Assembly: GCF_016406105.1 (NCBI RefSeq)
Contig: NZ_CP066308.1
Span: 4,314,501-4,378,500, forward strand
Reading direction: 5' to 3'
Source of the DNA: Brevibacillus composti
GTDB taxonomy: Bacteria > Bacillota > Bacilli > Brevibacillales > Brevibacillaceae
Length of the DNA: 64,000 nt
Shown: piece after piece, positions 26,690 through 35,723 of the stretch
Layout of the letters: each line of letters begins with the position of its first letter
Position numbering within the stretch: position 1 is the first letter of the stretch
The notes under the pieces: generated by a model
The model's database searches: none
What the model was told of the DNA's origin: nothing
What the model saw: only the letters and a program-made list of their open reading frames with translations
Program-made: the position numbers and the translations under genes

Positions 26690-27523
26690 TTACCAGCTCG
26701 CGGCTGGATCCATGCGATACACTTCCGACAAAGTCCCCAGTGCCACTGTCAGATCTGCGGTATGCTCTCCGGCGCGACCGCGCTTCTCCGGTCTGCCCGG
26801 TTCGCCCGGCCATTCCAGGCCTGCGCTTTTGAATACGTCCTTGGTTTTGGCTACCCACTTCTGCCGGAGCAGCTCTTCGCCGGCAATCAGGCCAAAGCGC
26901 GCGATATTCTTTGCATTGGGTCCGAGATCGCTCAGTTCACCCGCATCCGCCCATACTTTTTGGGCCGCAGCCTCTACCTTTTGGCGGGCGATATCCGTGC
27001 TGTTCGCCAGCTGCTTCAGCCATACGTGCCAGTGCATCAGATGATAGCGGTGCTCGGTCAGCATCTTGCGGCTGACCAGCGTGAGCGGCACATACGAGGA
27101 GTTCTGCAGCGCCTCCAGACGGACCAGCTTGTGCAGCCCGTATACGTAGCTGCGGACAATCGCATAGGCCCAGTCGTAATGGGGATTGTCGTTGTATTCG
27201 CCCGTCCCGTTTTTCCGCTCGACCAATATGGCATTGCGGAAATCTTTGGCTTCGCGGAGCTGCGCGAGGTCGTCTGCTTTGCCCACACCCAGCTCCTCCA
27301 GCATTTCGTAAAACATAACCGCATGGCCCATCATGTCCTGCGACATGGAGGAGAAGGCTACGTCCTCTTCAATATGGGGGGCCAGGCCGAGCCACTCCGA
27401 CCCGCGATACGCGAGAATAAAATCGTCATCGGCAAGCTGGAACAGGAGATCCGTCAAGGCCTGCGCGTATTCCCGGTTCTGTTTTGCTTGTTCTACTGTT
27501 TCTACCCGTAAAAGGTCGCCCAT
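26690..27523 (-). CDS. paaC: Phenylacetyl-CoA epoxidase structural subunit PaaC
   Basis: 277 aa. A ferritin-like helical protein: ALTDLLFQLADDDFILAYRGSEWLG, SMSQDMMGHAVMFYEMLEELG, and EHRYHLMHWHVWLKQLA. PaaC pairs with PaaA in the (AC)2 core of the multicomponent monooxygenase. The ATG at 27523 follows AAGGAGG. Third gene of the operon. Confidence 0.95.
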   Translation of the reverse strand: MGDLLRVETVEQAKQNREYAQALTDLLFQLADDDFILAYRGSEWLGLAPHIEEDVAFSSMSQDMMGHAVMFYEMLEELGVGKADDLAQLREAKDFRNAILVERKNGTGEYNDNPHYDWAYAIVRSYVYGLHKLVRLEALQNSSYVPLTLVSRKMLTEHRYHLMHWHVWLKQLANSTDIARQKVEAAAQKVWADAGELSDLGPNAKNIARFGLIAGEELLRQKWVAKTKDVFKSAGLEWPGEPGRPEKRGRAGEHTADLTVALGTLSEVYRMDPAASW

Positions 27524-27538
27524 CTTGATTCCTCCTTC

Positions 27539-27883
27539 TCAGCTGCCGCTTGTTGCACGTTTCTGCTGCTGTTCTTCGTATTTTTCCTTATGGGTCCGCC
27601 ATCTGGCTTGCAGATCTCCATAGCCTTTGGTTTCCCGGTAACTCTTGTTGTCGAGGCGCTCCAATAGCGGACGATCCTCGGGGGCCAGGCCGTGAATGTC
27701 ATCCCGCTTGACCACCCAGAGGTTGAAGCAAGGCTCGCGGCGCAGGAAGTTCTCCCGCGCCATGGCCAGCGCTACCTCGGCGTTTGGCGCAAGCAGGCTG
27801 AATTGATGCACAAACGAGCTGCTTACGTTTTTTTGACTGAATACTTCATAGATGAAAAAACTCTCTTTTGCCTGTGTATCCAT
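27539..27883 (-). CDS. paaB: Phenylacetyl-CoA epoxidase subunit PaaB
   Basis: 114 aa from the ATG at 27883, placed seven bases after AAGGA; earlier in-frame starts (27889, 27898) are less well spaced. Family features: FFIYEVFSQKNVSSSFVHQFSLLAPN, then LRREPCFNLWVVKRDDI. PaaB bridges the PaaAC core with the reductase in the E. coli enzyme. Second gene of the operon, 15 bp after the paaA stop. Confidence 0.95.
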   Translation of the reverse strand: MDTQAKESFFIYEVFSQKNVSSSFVHQFSLLAPNAEVALAMARENFLRREPCFNLWVVKRDDIHGLAPEDRPLLERLDNKSYRETKGYGDLQARWRTHKEKYEEQQQKRATSGS

Positions 27884-27898
27884 GCTCATTTCCTTCAC

Positions 27899-28867
27899 CT
27901 ACCCTGCTTGGCGGCCGTACGACATGATGGCGTCGCGCACCCATTTGGTTTCTTCGTAGGACATCTGCCGCAAATTCAGTCGATGGGCCGAACGAGGGCC
28001 GTTTCCTTTGACAATCTGCTTGAACTCTTCCCAATCAGGCTGTTGGTACACCCATTGATCGGCGGCCTCATCAAAGTGGATGGTCTCATCCGGTAGCGTA
28101 AATCCGAGGTGAAAAATCCGCGGGACGTATTTCTTCAGGAATGCCTGACGCAGCTCTTCGTTTGTCTGCGAGCGGATTTTAAAGCGCATGTTCATCTCTT
28201 GGTTGCTCGTGATCACGCCATTCTCCGGCGGTCCGAAGAACATCAGGAGAGAGGGCCACCAGCGCGTAATCGCTTCCTGGAGCATTTGTCGCTGAGCTTC
28301 CGTTCCCTCGGCCAGCTCCAGTACGATGCTCTCGCCGTGCTGCGCGTGGAACTTCTCTTCCGCACAGATACGATGCAGGGCTCTGGCGTAGGGAGCGTAA
28401 GAGGAGTCGAGCGACATCGTTTGGGTGATGATCGCCGCCCCGTCTACCAGCCAGCCAATCACGCCGGCATCTGCCCAGGTGGGCGCCTCCATGTGGAATA
28501 CGTTGTGAAACTTCAGCCGGCCGGCAAACAGATCTTGCATCAAGTCTTCGCGCGTCTTGCCCAGGGGGGCCATCAGGTCTTCGGCTACCCGAAGCAGGAG
28601 CTGCCCGTGACCCATCTCGTCCTGTACCTTCGCCATGATCGCCAGCTTGCGGCGCAGCGTCGGCGCCTTCGGGACCCACTCCTTCTCCGGAAGCGCTCCC
28701 ATAATTTCGCTGATGCCGTGCATCGAGATCAGTTTGATCAGCTGGTTGCGGTACGCATCCGGCATCCAGTCGTCTGCTTCAATTTTTTCGCCGCGGTCGA
28801 TCCGCGCCAAAAACGCTTCCATTTTTTCTTCCTCTGTCAAATGAGAACGGTCAATTTGTGCTTGCAT
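27899..28867 (-). CDS. paaA: Phenylacetyl-CoA epoxidase catalytic subunit PaaA
   Basis: 322 aa. The di-iron ligands of the ferritin-like fold are visible: KVQDEMGHGQLL and CAEEKFHAQHGE. PaaA forms the 1,2-epoxide of phenylacetyl-CoA, the entry step of the aerobic hybrid pathway. AAAGGAGG precedes the ATG at 28867. First gene of paaABCD-ALDH. A 20-bp candidate PaaX operator lies 47 bp upstream. The reductase gene paaE, usually next, is absent here. Confidence 0.97.
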   Translation of the reverse strand: MQAQIDRSHLTEEEKMEAFLARIDRGEKIEADDWMPDAYRNQLIKLISMHGISEIMGALPEKEWVPKAPTLRRKLAIMAKVQDEMGHGQLLLRVAEDLMAPLGKTREDLMQDLFAGRLKFHNVFHMEAPTWADAGVIGWLVDGAAIITQTMSLDSSYAPYARALHRICAEEKFHAQHGESIVLELAEGTEAQRQMLQEAITRWWPSLLMFFGPPENGVITSNQEMNMRFKIRSQTNEELRQAFLKKYVPRIFHLGFTLPDETIHFDEAADQWVYQQPDWEEFKQIVKGNGPRSAHRLNLRQMSYEETKWVRDAIMSYGRQAG

Positions 28868-28913
28868 GGAGTAAGCCCTCCTTTATGCCGATATGATCAA
28901 TGAATTTTTTATA

Positions 28914-28933
28914 ATACGTTTTTGTAACGTTAT
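28914..28933 (-). promoter_or_regulatory. Candidate PaaX operator at the paaA promoter
   Basis: Minus strand ATAACGTTACAAAAACGTAT, with dyad symmetry (ACGTT/AACGT arms). The same 20-bp pattern, ATAACGTTA-N4-WACGYAW, occurs at 35681-35700 and 45375-45394, both at other phenylacetate promoters. It follows a possible -10 TATTAT with TTGCGA 18 bp upstream, so a bound repressor would block initiation. Binding by PaaX is inferred. Confidence 0.6.
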
Positions 28934-29004
28934 AATAACATACCGTCATACGTTTTCGCAATAGGCGCAACTTTCATTTGATTCATGCTTTATTTTGGAT
29001 GCGG

Positions 29005-29832
29005 TTATTCCTCATACGCAGTGGTTGCCGCGGCTGTCTTCAGCTGTTCCGCCATGTCCCGCAGCCGCTGCATGACGGCGTACAGCTCCTGGATGCGCGT
29101 GGACTGCTCGATGCTGTGGTTTAATGTTCGCTCCATTTCCGCGGAAACCACGCCGACCAGTTGATTCATTTCATCGAGGATCCGGAAAATGCTCTTGGCG
29201 GACGTCGATGTGGTCTGGGATAAGTGCCTGATTTCTTCCGCTACGACGGAAAAACCGCGTCCGGCTGCTCCCGCACGTGCCGCCTCCAGCACCGCGTTGA
29301 GGCCCAGCACATTGGAGCGCGTGGAGATCGTGCGGATCAGGTCGTTAATCTGGGAGGTTTCCGCAATCTTGCTCTCCATCTGCGCCGCCGTGTCGCTCAG
29401 CGTGTGAGAGGCCTGGGCCAGGTAGTCCGCTTCTTTGGCCAGGCTCTCGGTATGCAGTGCGATATCTCCTAGCGCACCGGTCAGATTCTCCGCAATCTCC
29501 CGCAGCCGGTCCTCCTGCTCAGTGGTGACACCCGTCGACAGGCACCCGACTACCTGTCCGCCTTCCATAATCGGATAGCCTACGGCGACATAGGGAATTC
29601 CGTATATCTCTTTGCTGATTTTGCGCACGACACGCCGCCCCTCCGCTACTGCCGTGGCATTGATGCTACCCGGACGGAGCGGGTCGCCCACCTTGATCCC
29701 CAGATGTAACCCCGGTGCCGGATAATAGGCCAAAAATTTTTCTCTGTCCGTAACCCCGACCATGCAATCGAATAAAAACGCCTTTTGCAAAATGGGCGCA
29801 ACGGTCAAAATACTTTCCAGCAAATGAGACAT
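29005..29832 (-). CDS. Small cytosolic chemoreceptor-like protein
   Basis: 275 aa from the ATG at 29832, preceded by GAGGAGGG. There is no transmembrane helix. Residues 1-125 form a single sensor domain ([24 protein letters not shown], then [27 protein letters not shown]). A short MCP signalling region follows with the conserved tip-side motif [32 protein letters not shown]. It resembles soluble transducers of the B. subtilis YfmS type. It lies between the Liv binding-protein gene and paaABCD, downstream of the transporter, so it may sense an intracellular signal linked to aromatic uptake (inference). Confidence 0.88.
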   Translation of the reverse strand: MSHLLESILTVAPILQKAFLFDCMVGVTDREKFLAYYPAPGLHLGIKVGDPLRPGSINATAVAEGRRVVRKISKEIYGIPYVAVGYPIMEGGQVVGCLSTGVTTEQEDRLREIAENLTGALGDIALHTESLAKEADYLAQASHTLSDTAAQMESKIAETSQINDLIRTISTRSNVLGLNAVLEAARAGAAGRGFSVVAEEIRHLSQTTSTSAKSIFRILDEMNQLVGVVSAEMERTLNHSIEQSTRIQELYAVMQRLRDMAEQLKTAAATTAYEE

Positions 29833-29938
29833 GTTCGTACCCTCCTCGCATCTGGTCACGAAAACGGCTATTCCCTCCGCATCCATCCTTTCGCGGAAAG
29901 AACAGCCGTATAGGTTGCCGTGTCGTATCTTTTGCAGG

Positions 29939-31162
29939 CTATTTAATGATCTGGAATTTGCCGTCTTTCACTTCGACCATGATCATGCTGTCTTCCGTCA
30001 GACCGTTGTGATCTTCCGCGGAGAAGGCAAACTCACCGGTTACCCCTACGTATTTCACTTTTTCCAGCACTTCGCCCAGCTTGGATGCATCGCCTCCTGC
30101 TTGCTTCAGGCCTTCGACCAAGAGGTTCAGACCGTCGTAGCCGTAACCTGCAAAACCGTCCGGCTCCGTATTGTAAGCCGCTTTGTAACCGTCTACGAAC
30201 TTCTTGATGATCGCGGCCTGCGGGTCGTTTGGATCTACCTGGTCCGGCACCAGCAGTTTGCCCGCTACCATCAGGACGCCATTGGCCGAATCGCCGGCCA
30301 GCTCCAGGAACTTGCTGTTGGCGGAACCGTGGCTGCTGATAATCGGAATGTTCAGATTCAGCTGCTTGGCTTCTTTGACGATCGTCGCCGGCCCCGGGTT
30401 GGTGCCTGCTATGATCAGCGCTTGGGCATCGGTCCCTTTGATTTTGGTCAGTTGGGAGCTCATGGACGGGTCTTTGGTGCCGTACTTTTCTTCGGCTACG
30501 ATGGTGATCCCGTATTCAGGCGCATATTTTTGAATCTGTGCCGTCCAGCCGCTGCCGTACGGATTGCTGTCGTTCAGCGTGGCGATTTTGGTGATGCCTT
30601 TTTCTTTCAGATATTTAAAGACGCGTTTGGTACCATGCACATCGGTGTGAGGTGTTTTGAAGATGCCGGGACGCACCGGGTTGGTAATTTGGTCGGCTGC
30701 TGCCATGGAGATCATCGGCAGTTTTTCCGCTTGGGCGAATTCAGCCATCCCGAGTGACGGGCCGCTTCCGGAGGAGCCCAGGACCGCGACAACCTTCTCT
30801 TTGGATACCAGTTTCTTGATCGCTTTCACAGCTTCGGTGTTGTCCGACTTGTCGTCTTCAAAAATGACTTCCAGCGGACGCCCATCCACGCCGCCTGCGG
30901 CATTCACTTCTTTGACCAGCATCTCGACGGCCTGCTTCTCCGGTACGCCGAGCGGGCTGTTCGGACCGGTCAAGGAGAAGATCGCCCCGACCTTGATCGG
31001 ATCTTTGCTGGCCTCGGCAGCCGGGGCACTTTGTCCCGCGCCGACATTTTGTCCGGCTCCGGCATCAGCGGCTGGCTTCGCGCCCCCGCCGCAGGCACTG
31101 AGCAGGACGAGGGAAGCGAGTGCCAACGGATACAGCCAGTTGCTCATCTTTCTCTTTTGCAT
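29939..31162 (-). CDS. Branched-chain amino acid-type ABC substrate-binding lipoprotein
   Basis: 407 aa from the ATG at 31162, after AAGGGGG. Lipobox LSAC, then the Peripla_BP_6/LivJ fold ([53 protein letters not shown]). This family binds branched-chain amino acids but also urea and aromatic acids. Last transporter gene of the livHMGF set and inside the phenylacetate island, so an aromatic acid ligand is plausible. An alternative open frame extends 78 codons upstream into livF and is not translated. Confidence 0.92.
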   Translation of the reverse strand: MQKRKMSNWLYPLALASLVLLSACGGGAKPAADAGAGQNVGAGQSAPAAEASKDPIKVGAIFSLTGPNSPLGVPEKQAVEMLVKEVNAAGGVDGRPLEVIFEDDKSDNTEAVKAIKKLVSKEKVVAVLGSSGSGPSLGMAEFAQAEKLPMISMAAADQITNPVRPGIFKTPHTDVHGTKRVFKYLKEKGITKIATLNDSNPYGSGWTAQIQKYAPEYGITIVAEEKYGTKDPSMSSQLTKIKGTDAQALIIAGTNPGPATIVKEAKQLNLNIPIISSHGSANSKFLELAGDSANGVLMVAGKLLVPDQVDPNDPQAAIIKKFVDGYKAAYNTEPDGFAGYGYDGLNLLVEGLKQAGGDASKLGEVLEKVKYVGVTGEFAFSAEDHNGLTEDSMIMVEVKDGKFQIIK

Positions 31163-31199
31163 GGTAAATCCCCCTTGGTTTTTTGCTTTCATGTATAGG

Positions 31200-31943
31200 T
31201 CAAACCGCTTCATGAGCATGGCCCAGATAGGCGGATTGCACACGTGAATCGTTGCGGATCTCGTCAGCCGTTCCCTCCAGCATGACGGTTCCGGTGGAGA
31301 GCACGTAGGCTCTGTCGGAGATCGCCAGTGCCGCCCGCGCATTTTGTTCCACGAGGAGAACGGTCGTCCCCCACTCGGAGCGGATCTCCTGCACAATTTG
31401 CAGGATTTCTTTGGCGATCAGCGGCGCCAGTCCCAGTGAAGGCTCATCCAGGAGCAGCAGCTTCGGCCGCGATAACAGCGCTCGTCCGATGGCCAGCATC
31501 TGCTGCTGTCCGCCGGAGAGCGTCCCGCCCAGCTGCCATTTGCGTTCAGCCAGGATGGGAAAGCGCTGGTAGACGGTATCGATTTCTTTGGCGATCTCTT
31601 TTTTGCCGGTCTTGGGCATCCGGTGCGATGCGCCCAGCCAGAGATTATCCTCCACGGTCAGCGTAGAGAAGATCTGCCTACGCTCCGGCACATGGGCCAT
31701 CCCCCGGCCGACGATCAGCTCAGCAGGCACGCCGGTGATATCCTCGTCGCGGAACCGGATCTTTCCTTCCTTGGCGCTGTGCAGGCCGCAGATGCAGTTC
31801 AGCAGCGTGGTTTTGCCCGCTCCATTGGAGCCGAGCAGAGAGACGACCTCTCCTTCTTTTACCTGCAGATTGATCCCGTGCAGAACTTCGACGGGGCCGT
31901 AGCGCGCCGTCACGTTCTCTACTTGCAAAATGGCTTTCTCCAT
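31200..31943 (-). CDS. livF: Liv-type ABC transporter ATPase LivF
   Basis: 247 aa from the ATG at 31943 after GGGGGTGACGAG. Walker A GSNGAGKTT, signature LSGGQQQM, Walker B LLLLDEPSLGLAP and H-loop VEQN are intact; the SLGLAP and VPERRQIF segments are typical of LivF. It pairs with LivG on the inner face of the LivHM channel. In the operon livH-livM-livG-livF-binding protein. Confidence 0.94.
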   Translation of the reverse strand: MEKAILQVENVTARYGPVEVLHGINLQVKEGEVVSLLGSNGAGKTTLLNCICGLHSAKEGKIRFRDEDITGVPAELIVGRGMAHVPERRQIFSTLTVEDNLWLGASHRMPKTGKKEIAKEIDTVYQRFPILAERKWQLGGTLSGGQQQMLAIGRALLSRPKLLLLDEPSLGLAPLIAKEILQIVQEIRSEWGTTVLLVEQNARAALAISDRAYVLSTGTVMLEGTADEIRNDSRVQSAYLGHAHEAV

Positions 31944-31962
31944 CTCGTCACCCCCGCCTGTC

Positions 31963-32730
31963 TCACTCTTCGTCATCTCCCAGATACGCCGCGATGACAC
32001 GCGGATTCTCCTGGATTTCGCGCGGTGTTCCCTCCGCGATCTTCGCTCCCTGATCCAGCACGACGATGCGGTCGGCAATCGTCATGATCATGTCCATGTC
32101 ATGCTCGACCAGGAGGATGGCCGTTCCGTTCGCGCGGATTTCCTGAAACATTCGGCTCATCTCGGCTGTCTCGGTATGGTTCAAGCCCGCCGCCGGCTCA
32201 TCCAGGAGCAGCAGCCTGGGTCCGGCCACCATCGCCCGGGCGATTTCCATCAGCCTCAGCTTGCCATAGGGCAGACTCCCCGCGAGCGAAGAGATCTCTT
32301 CGGCCAGACCGACATGCTCCAGCCAGATTTGCGCCCGCTCCCGCATCTCCTGTTCCTCGCGGCGGGAGCTGCCCAGGTTCATCCCGCAGGCGAGCAGGCT
32401 GGAGCGGGTCCGGGTATGCATGCCGACCATGACATTTTCCAGCACGGTCATGTCATCAAAGGTCTGCAAATTCTGAAAGGTGCGCGTAATGCCCAGCCCG
32501 GCGTATTCGTGGCCCGGCACTTTTGCCATCGGCTTGCCGTCAAACCGGATCTCCCCTGCGGACGGGGGGATGACGCCCGACACCATATTGAGCACCGTGC
32601 TTTTTCCCGCGCCGTTGGGGCCGATGAGCGCGAGGATCTCTCCCTGGCGCACGTCAAAATCCACCTGATTCACGGCCCGGACGCCGCCAAAATCGCGTGA
32701 AAGCTGTTGTACCTCAAGCAGAGCTGTCAT
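31963..32730 (-). CDS. livG: Liv-type ABC transporter ATPase LivG
   Basis: 255 aa. Walker A GPNGAGKST, LivG-type ITRTFQNLQTF, Walker B LLLLDEPAAGLNHTE and VEHDMDMIM are all present; the signature is YGKLRLMEIARA, the usual LivG variant. The ATG overlaps the livM stop by 4 bp (translational coupling). Confidence 0.95.
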   Translation of the reverse strand: MTALLEVQQLSRDFGGVRAVNQVDFDVRQGEILALIGPNGAGKSTVLNMVSGVIPPSAGEIRFDGKPMAKVPGHEYAGLGITRTFQNLQTFDDMTVLENVMVGMHTRTRSSLLACGMNLGSSRREEQEMRERAQIWLEHVGLAEEISSLAGSLPYGKLRLMEIARAMVAGPRLLLLDEPAAGLNHTETAEMSRMFQEIRANGTAILLVEHDMDMIMTIADRIVVLDQGAKIAEGTPREIQENPRVIAAYLGDDEE

Positions 32731-33749
32731 GTCGCCGCCTTCCTTTCCACCACTTGCTCCGACTGTTGCGCCTGGTTGGCCTTGGCCTTTTTCGCCGCCG
32801 ACTTCTCATAGGCCGCCCGGATGCGGGGAACGATCCCCTCCGGCATGAACATGATGATCAAGACGAGAATGGCGCCAAACACGATCGTATCGAAATCGCC
32901 TTGCAGGCCGGGGATGACTTCGCTCAGCATGATCAGCCCTTCGCTGATGGAATTGATCAGGACGGTGCCGACCAAGGCCCCCCAGATGCTCGTCATTCCG
33001 CCGATGACCACCATCGTCAAAAATTTGATCGACTCGTGCAGTCCAAACGGCTGCGGGTCGAGAATTCCCATGTAGTGGGCGTACAAGCCGCCCGAAATAC
33101 CGGCAAACATGCCGCTGATGACAAAGGCATTCAGCTTGAATTTGCGCACATCGATCCCCATCGAAGTCGCGGCGATCTCGCTTTTGTGAATCGCCCGGAA
33201 AGCCCGGCCCACCCGCGAGTGCAGCAGGTTGAGCGAGAAAAGCAAGACGCAGGTGACGACACCCCAGATCAGGTAGTACATGGAGAGCTCACTGTCGCCA
33301 AAGACGGGTACGGACGGAATGCTGATCAGCCCGTTGGCCCCGCCTGTGACGGGCTCCCACTCGGTGATGCCGATCTGCACGATATAGCCAAACGCGAGCG
33401 TCGCCATCGCCAGATAGTAGCCCTGCAGACCGGCGATCGCACGGCCCAGGATAAAGGCGAACAGCCCGGGCAGGATCGCCGAAGCGATCAAACCCACCAG
33501 CGGAGGCAGCCCGTATTTGGTCGTCAGCACGGCCGACGTGTAAGCACCGATTCCCCAAAAGGCAGCCTGCCCCAGCGAGATTTGCCCGGCAAGCCCCATC
33601 ACCAGACAAAGACCGATGGTGACGATGGCGTGAAGACCGATGATGATGCCGACCGAACGGTAGTACTCATCCGGCATGATAAAGGGAAAGATGAGCACGA
33701 ATAGCAGATAGATGCCGAAGCTTTTCCCCCATTTGTTGATCCATTGCAT
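32727..33749 (-). CDS. livM: Liv-type ABC transporter permease LivM
   Basis: 340 aa with about ten hydrophobic helices and the family segments GLAGQISLGQAAFWGIGAYTSA and GIDVRKFKLNAFVISGMFAGISGGLYAHY, the latter facing the ATPase. The charged C-terminal tail (about 310-340) is cytosolic. Follows livH with a 2-bp gap. Confidence 0.95.
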   Translation of the reverse strand: MQWINKWGKSFGIYLLFVLIFPFIMPDEYYRSVGIIIGLHAIVTIGLCLVMGLAGQISLGQAAFWGIGAYTSAVLTTKYGLPPLVGLIASAILPGLFAFILGRAIAGLQGYYLAMATLAFGYIVQIGITEWEPVTGGANGLISIPSVPVFGDSELSMYYLIWGVVTCVLLFSLNLLHSRVGRAFRAIHKSEIAATSMGIDVRKFKLNAFVISGMFAGISGGLYAHYMGILDPQPFGLHESIKFLTMVVIGGMTSIWGALVGTVLINSISEGLIMLSEVIPGLQGDFDTIVFGAILVLIIMFMPEGIVPRIRAAYEKSAAKKAKANQAQQSEQVVERKAAT

Positions 33750-33751
33750 CT

Positions 33752-34630
33752 TTACAACCCTCCCTTGCCTACGCTGCGTTCACCAAAGATGCCGGACGGC
33801 TTGATCAACAGCACGGCGATCAACACCAGAAAGGCAATGGCGTCTTTCATGCCTGAGCTGATGTAGCCTGCACCCAGGGACTCTACGATACCGAGCAGGA
33901 AAGCAGCCACTGCCGCTCCCAGCGGATTTCCCAGCCCTCCCAGAATCGCGGCGGAGAAGCCCTTGATGCCGAGCAAGACGCCGATGTCGTAGGAGGTGAC
34001 ACTCAGCGGAGCGATCACGATCCCCGCGATTGCCCCTGTGGCGCCGCTGATCGCAAAAGCCAGCATGCTCATTTTCGCGGGACTGATGCCCATCAGCCGT
34101 GCGGCCATCGGATTGATCGAACAGGCGTTGATCTTTTTGCCCAAAATCGTTTTGTCCATGAGAAACCAGAGCAGGAGCAGAATAATCAGTACAGCCAGGA
34201 GAATCCAGATGCTTTGCTGGGCAATGTTGACGCCAGCGACGGAAATCGGTTCATTGCTCGTGATGGGAGGCAGGGCAAAGGCATCCTTGCCCCAGATAAA
34301 GCTGGCCACCCCGCGGATCAATGTAGAGATACCGATTGTCAGAATTATCAAACTTATTGGATTAGCTTTCTTCACATAGGCGATGACGTATTTTTGCATG
34401 AGCACGCCGATCAGCGTGACCGCGATGACCGCCAACAGCGCGGCCGCTCCGTATGGGATATTCATGCCGATCAAGGCGACGGTCATCATCCCGCCCAGCA
34501 TCAAGAACTCGCCCTGCGCCAGATTGATCACTTTGCTGACGCTGTAAATGGTGATAAACCCAACTGCTACGATCGCGTAGATGCCGCCGCTGACGAGGCC
34601 GTTTGCAACATACTGCAGCAATTCTGTCAT
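33752..34630 (-). CDS. livH: Liv-type ABC transporter permease LivH
   Basis: 292 aa from the ATG at 34630; AAGGGGG lies about eleven bases upstream. LivH hallmarks: NGLVSGGIYAIVAVGFITIYSVSKVINLAQGEFLMLGG and SPAKMSMLAFAISGATGAIAG. First gene of the transporter operon, located between paaX and the paaABCD operon. The 75 bp upstream contain AAACGCTTACATT, only a weak match to half of the proposed PaaX motif. Confidence 0.95.
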   Translation of the reverse strand: MTELLQYVANGLVSGGIYAIVAVGFITIYSVSKVINLAQGEFLMLGGMMTVALIGMNIPYGAAALLAVIAVTLIGVLMQKYVIAYVKKANPISLIILTIGISTLIRGVASFIWGKDAFALPPITSNEPISVAGVNIAQQSIWILLAVLIILLLLWFLMDKTILGKKINACSINPMAARLMGISPAKMSMLAFAISGATGAIAGIVIAPLSVTSYDIGVLLGIKGFSAAILGGLGNPLGAAVAAFLLGIVESLGAGYISSGMKDAIAFLVLIAVLLIKPSGIFGERSVGKGGL

Positions 34631-34704
34631 ATCTGTGTTGGACCCCCTTATCTTCGCTTTTCCCATCTAAAACGCTTACATTATATTATTTGGAAAATTC
34701 TTGG

Positions 34705-34740
34705 AAAGAAAGGCCCTAGATGGGACTAGGGCTTTCTTTC
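34705..34740. terminator. Bidirectional terminator after paaX
   Basis: Stem built from AAAGAAAG-GCCCTAG and CTAGGGC-CTTTCTTT-type arms with a six-base loop, flanked by T/A-rich tails on both strands; 11 bp past the paaX stop. Confidence 0.8.
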
Positions 34741-34750
34741 TCGGCCTCCC

Positions 34751-35578
34751 CTATTTTTGCGGCGCTGCCTCATAGACGGTTTCGAAGAACCGAACTGCCC
34801 CTGGATTTAGCATCGTGTAGTAATCTTGGAAAAGCTGATCCGCCTCCTTGCCCAGCCAGACCTCGGGCAGCAGCTCCTGCGGCAGATCAGGGTCGATAAA
34901 CAAGAATTTGCGGTACTCGTGAACCAGCTTGGTCTTTTCTACAAAGCAATAGCTGTCGGCCACTTCCCGGTTTTGCCGGAGGCTTTCGGCCATCTCCTCG
35001 TACTGCGGACGATAGGCTTCGATAAACCCTTTGTACTTCTCGTTGATCTCTTCGATGTTCCAGCACTTCTGCACCAGCTGTTTGGGATCGCTCCAACCGA
35101 AGTGCTCCGCCATAAAAATCTCCACATGCTCTGTGATCTCGTAGGCCTCCGTCAGTTCCTTCACATGGTCGGCGAGATTATTGGGGCTGATCCACGTGCT
35201 GGTGGTCAACATGCCGAAGCCCATCCAGCCCAGTTCCTTTCGCAGCTGATCCCGCAGAGCCCGGCGTTCTTCCGGAATATTGTAGCTGGCAATGCACCAT
35301 TTTCCGTCCCAGACGCCAGTCTCGACCTTGTATATGCGCGCAGCGGCTTCTTCCAGGCGCTTTTTGCCCCTCTCGGAAACCGAATAGTAGCTGCGGTTCC
35401 CCACTTTGCGCGACTCCAGCCAGCCCTGACGAAGCATCCGGGATATGGCAGCGCGAACGGCAGGCTCCGATAAACCGAACTCTCCCATCAGCTTGGTCAA
35501 ACTGCCAATCCAGATCTCACTGCCGTAATGGCGGACATATTCACCGTAAATGGTAAAAAGCATAGATTGTGGCTTCAC
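34751..35578 (-). CDS. paaX: Phenylacetate-responsive repressor PaaX
   Basis: 275 aa, within the usual PaaX range. N-terminal winged helix (MLFTIYGEYVRHYGSEIWIGSLTKLMGEFGLSEPAVRAAISRMLRQGWLESRKVGNRSYYSV pattern, positions 6-67), a middle Cas2-like fold (VWDGKWCIASYNIPEERRALRDQLRKELG) and a helical C-terminus. PaaX represses paa genes and is released by phenylacetyl-CoA in E. coli. GTG start at 35578 with GGGGG about ten bases upstream. A candidate operator lies 103 bp upstream, suggesting autoregulation. Confidence 0.94.
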   Translation of the reverse strand: MKPQSMLFTIYGEYVRHYGSEIWIGSLTKLMGEFGLSEPAVRAAISRMLRQGWLESRKVGNRSYYSVSERGKKRLEEAAARIYKVETGVWDGKWCIASYNIPEERRALRDQLRKELGWMGFGMLTTSTWISPNNLADHVKELTEAYEITEHVEIFMAEHFGWSDPKQLVQKCWNIEEINEKYKGFIEAYRPQYEEMAESLRQNREVADSYCFVEKTKLVHEYRKFLFIDPDLPQELLPEVWLGKEADQLFQDYYTMLNPGAVRFFETVYEAAPQK

Positions 35579-35680
35579 TTATTTTCTACCCCCAGATCGA
35601 TTCATCCCATCGCGGTGAAATTGTACCATATTCTCGGCAAGCACGTGAATCGACCTAGTTTATATGTCACAAAATAGGTA

Positions 35681-35700
35681 TTACGTATTTATAACGTTAT
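35681..35700 (-). promoter_or_regulatory. Candidate PaaX operator upstream of paaX
   Basis: Minus strand ATAACGTTATAAATACGTAA, matching the sites at 28914 and 45375 in 16 or more of 20 positions by eye. It lies between paaX and the 3' end of the paa catabolic operon, so the paaX promoter is the likely target. A further AAACGTTT is present at 35708-35715. Confidence 0.58.
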
Positions 35701-35723
35701 TATATTAAAACGTTTCACAAGAG

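Noticed and set aside
34631-34704. Possible PaaX site upstream of livH
   Set aside because: Only an AACGC half-site is found; the 20-bp pattern seen at the other three promoters is not met.
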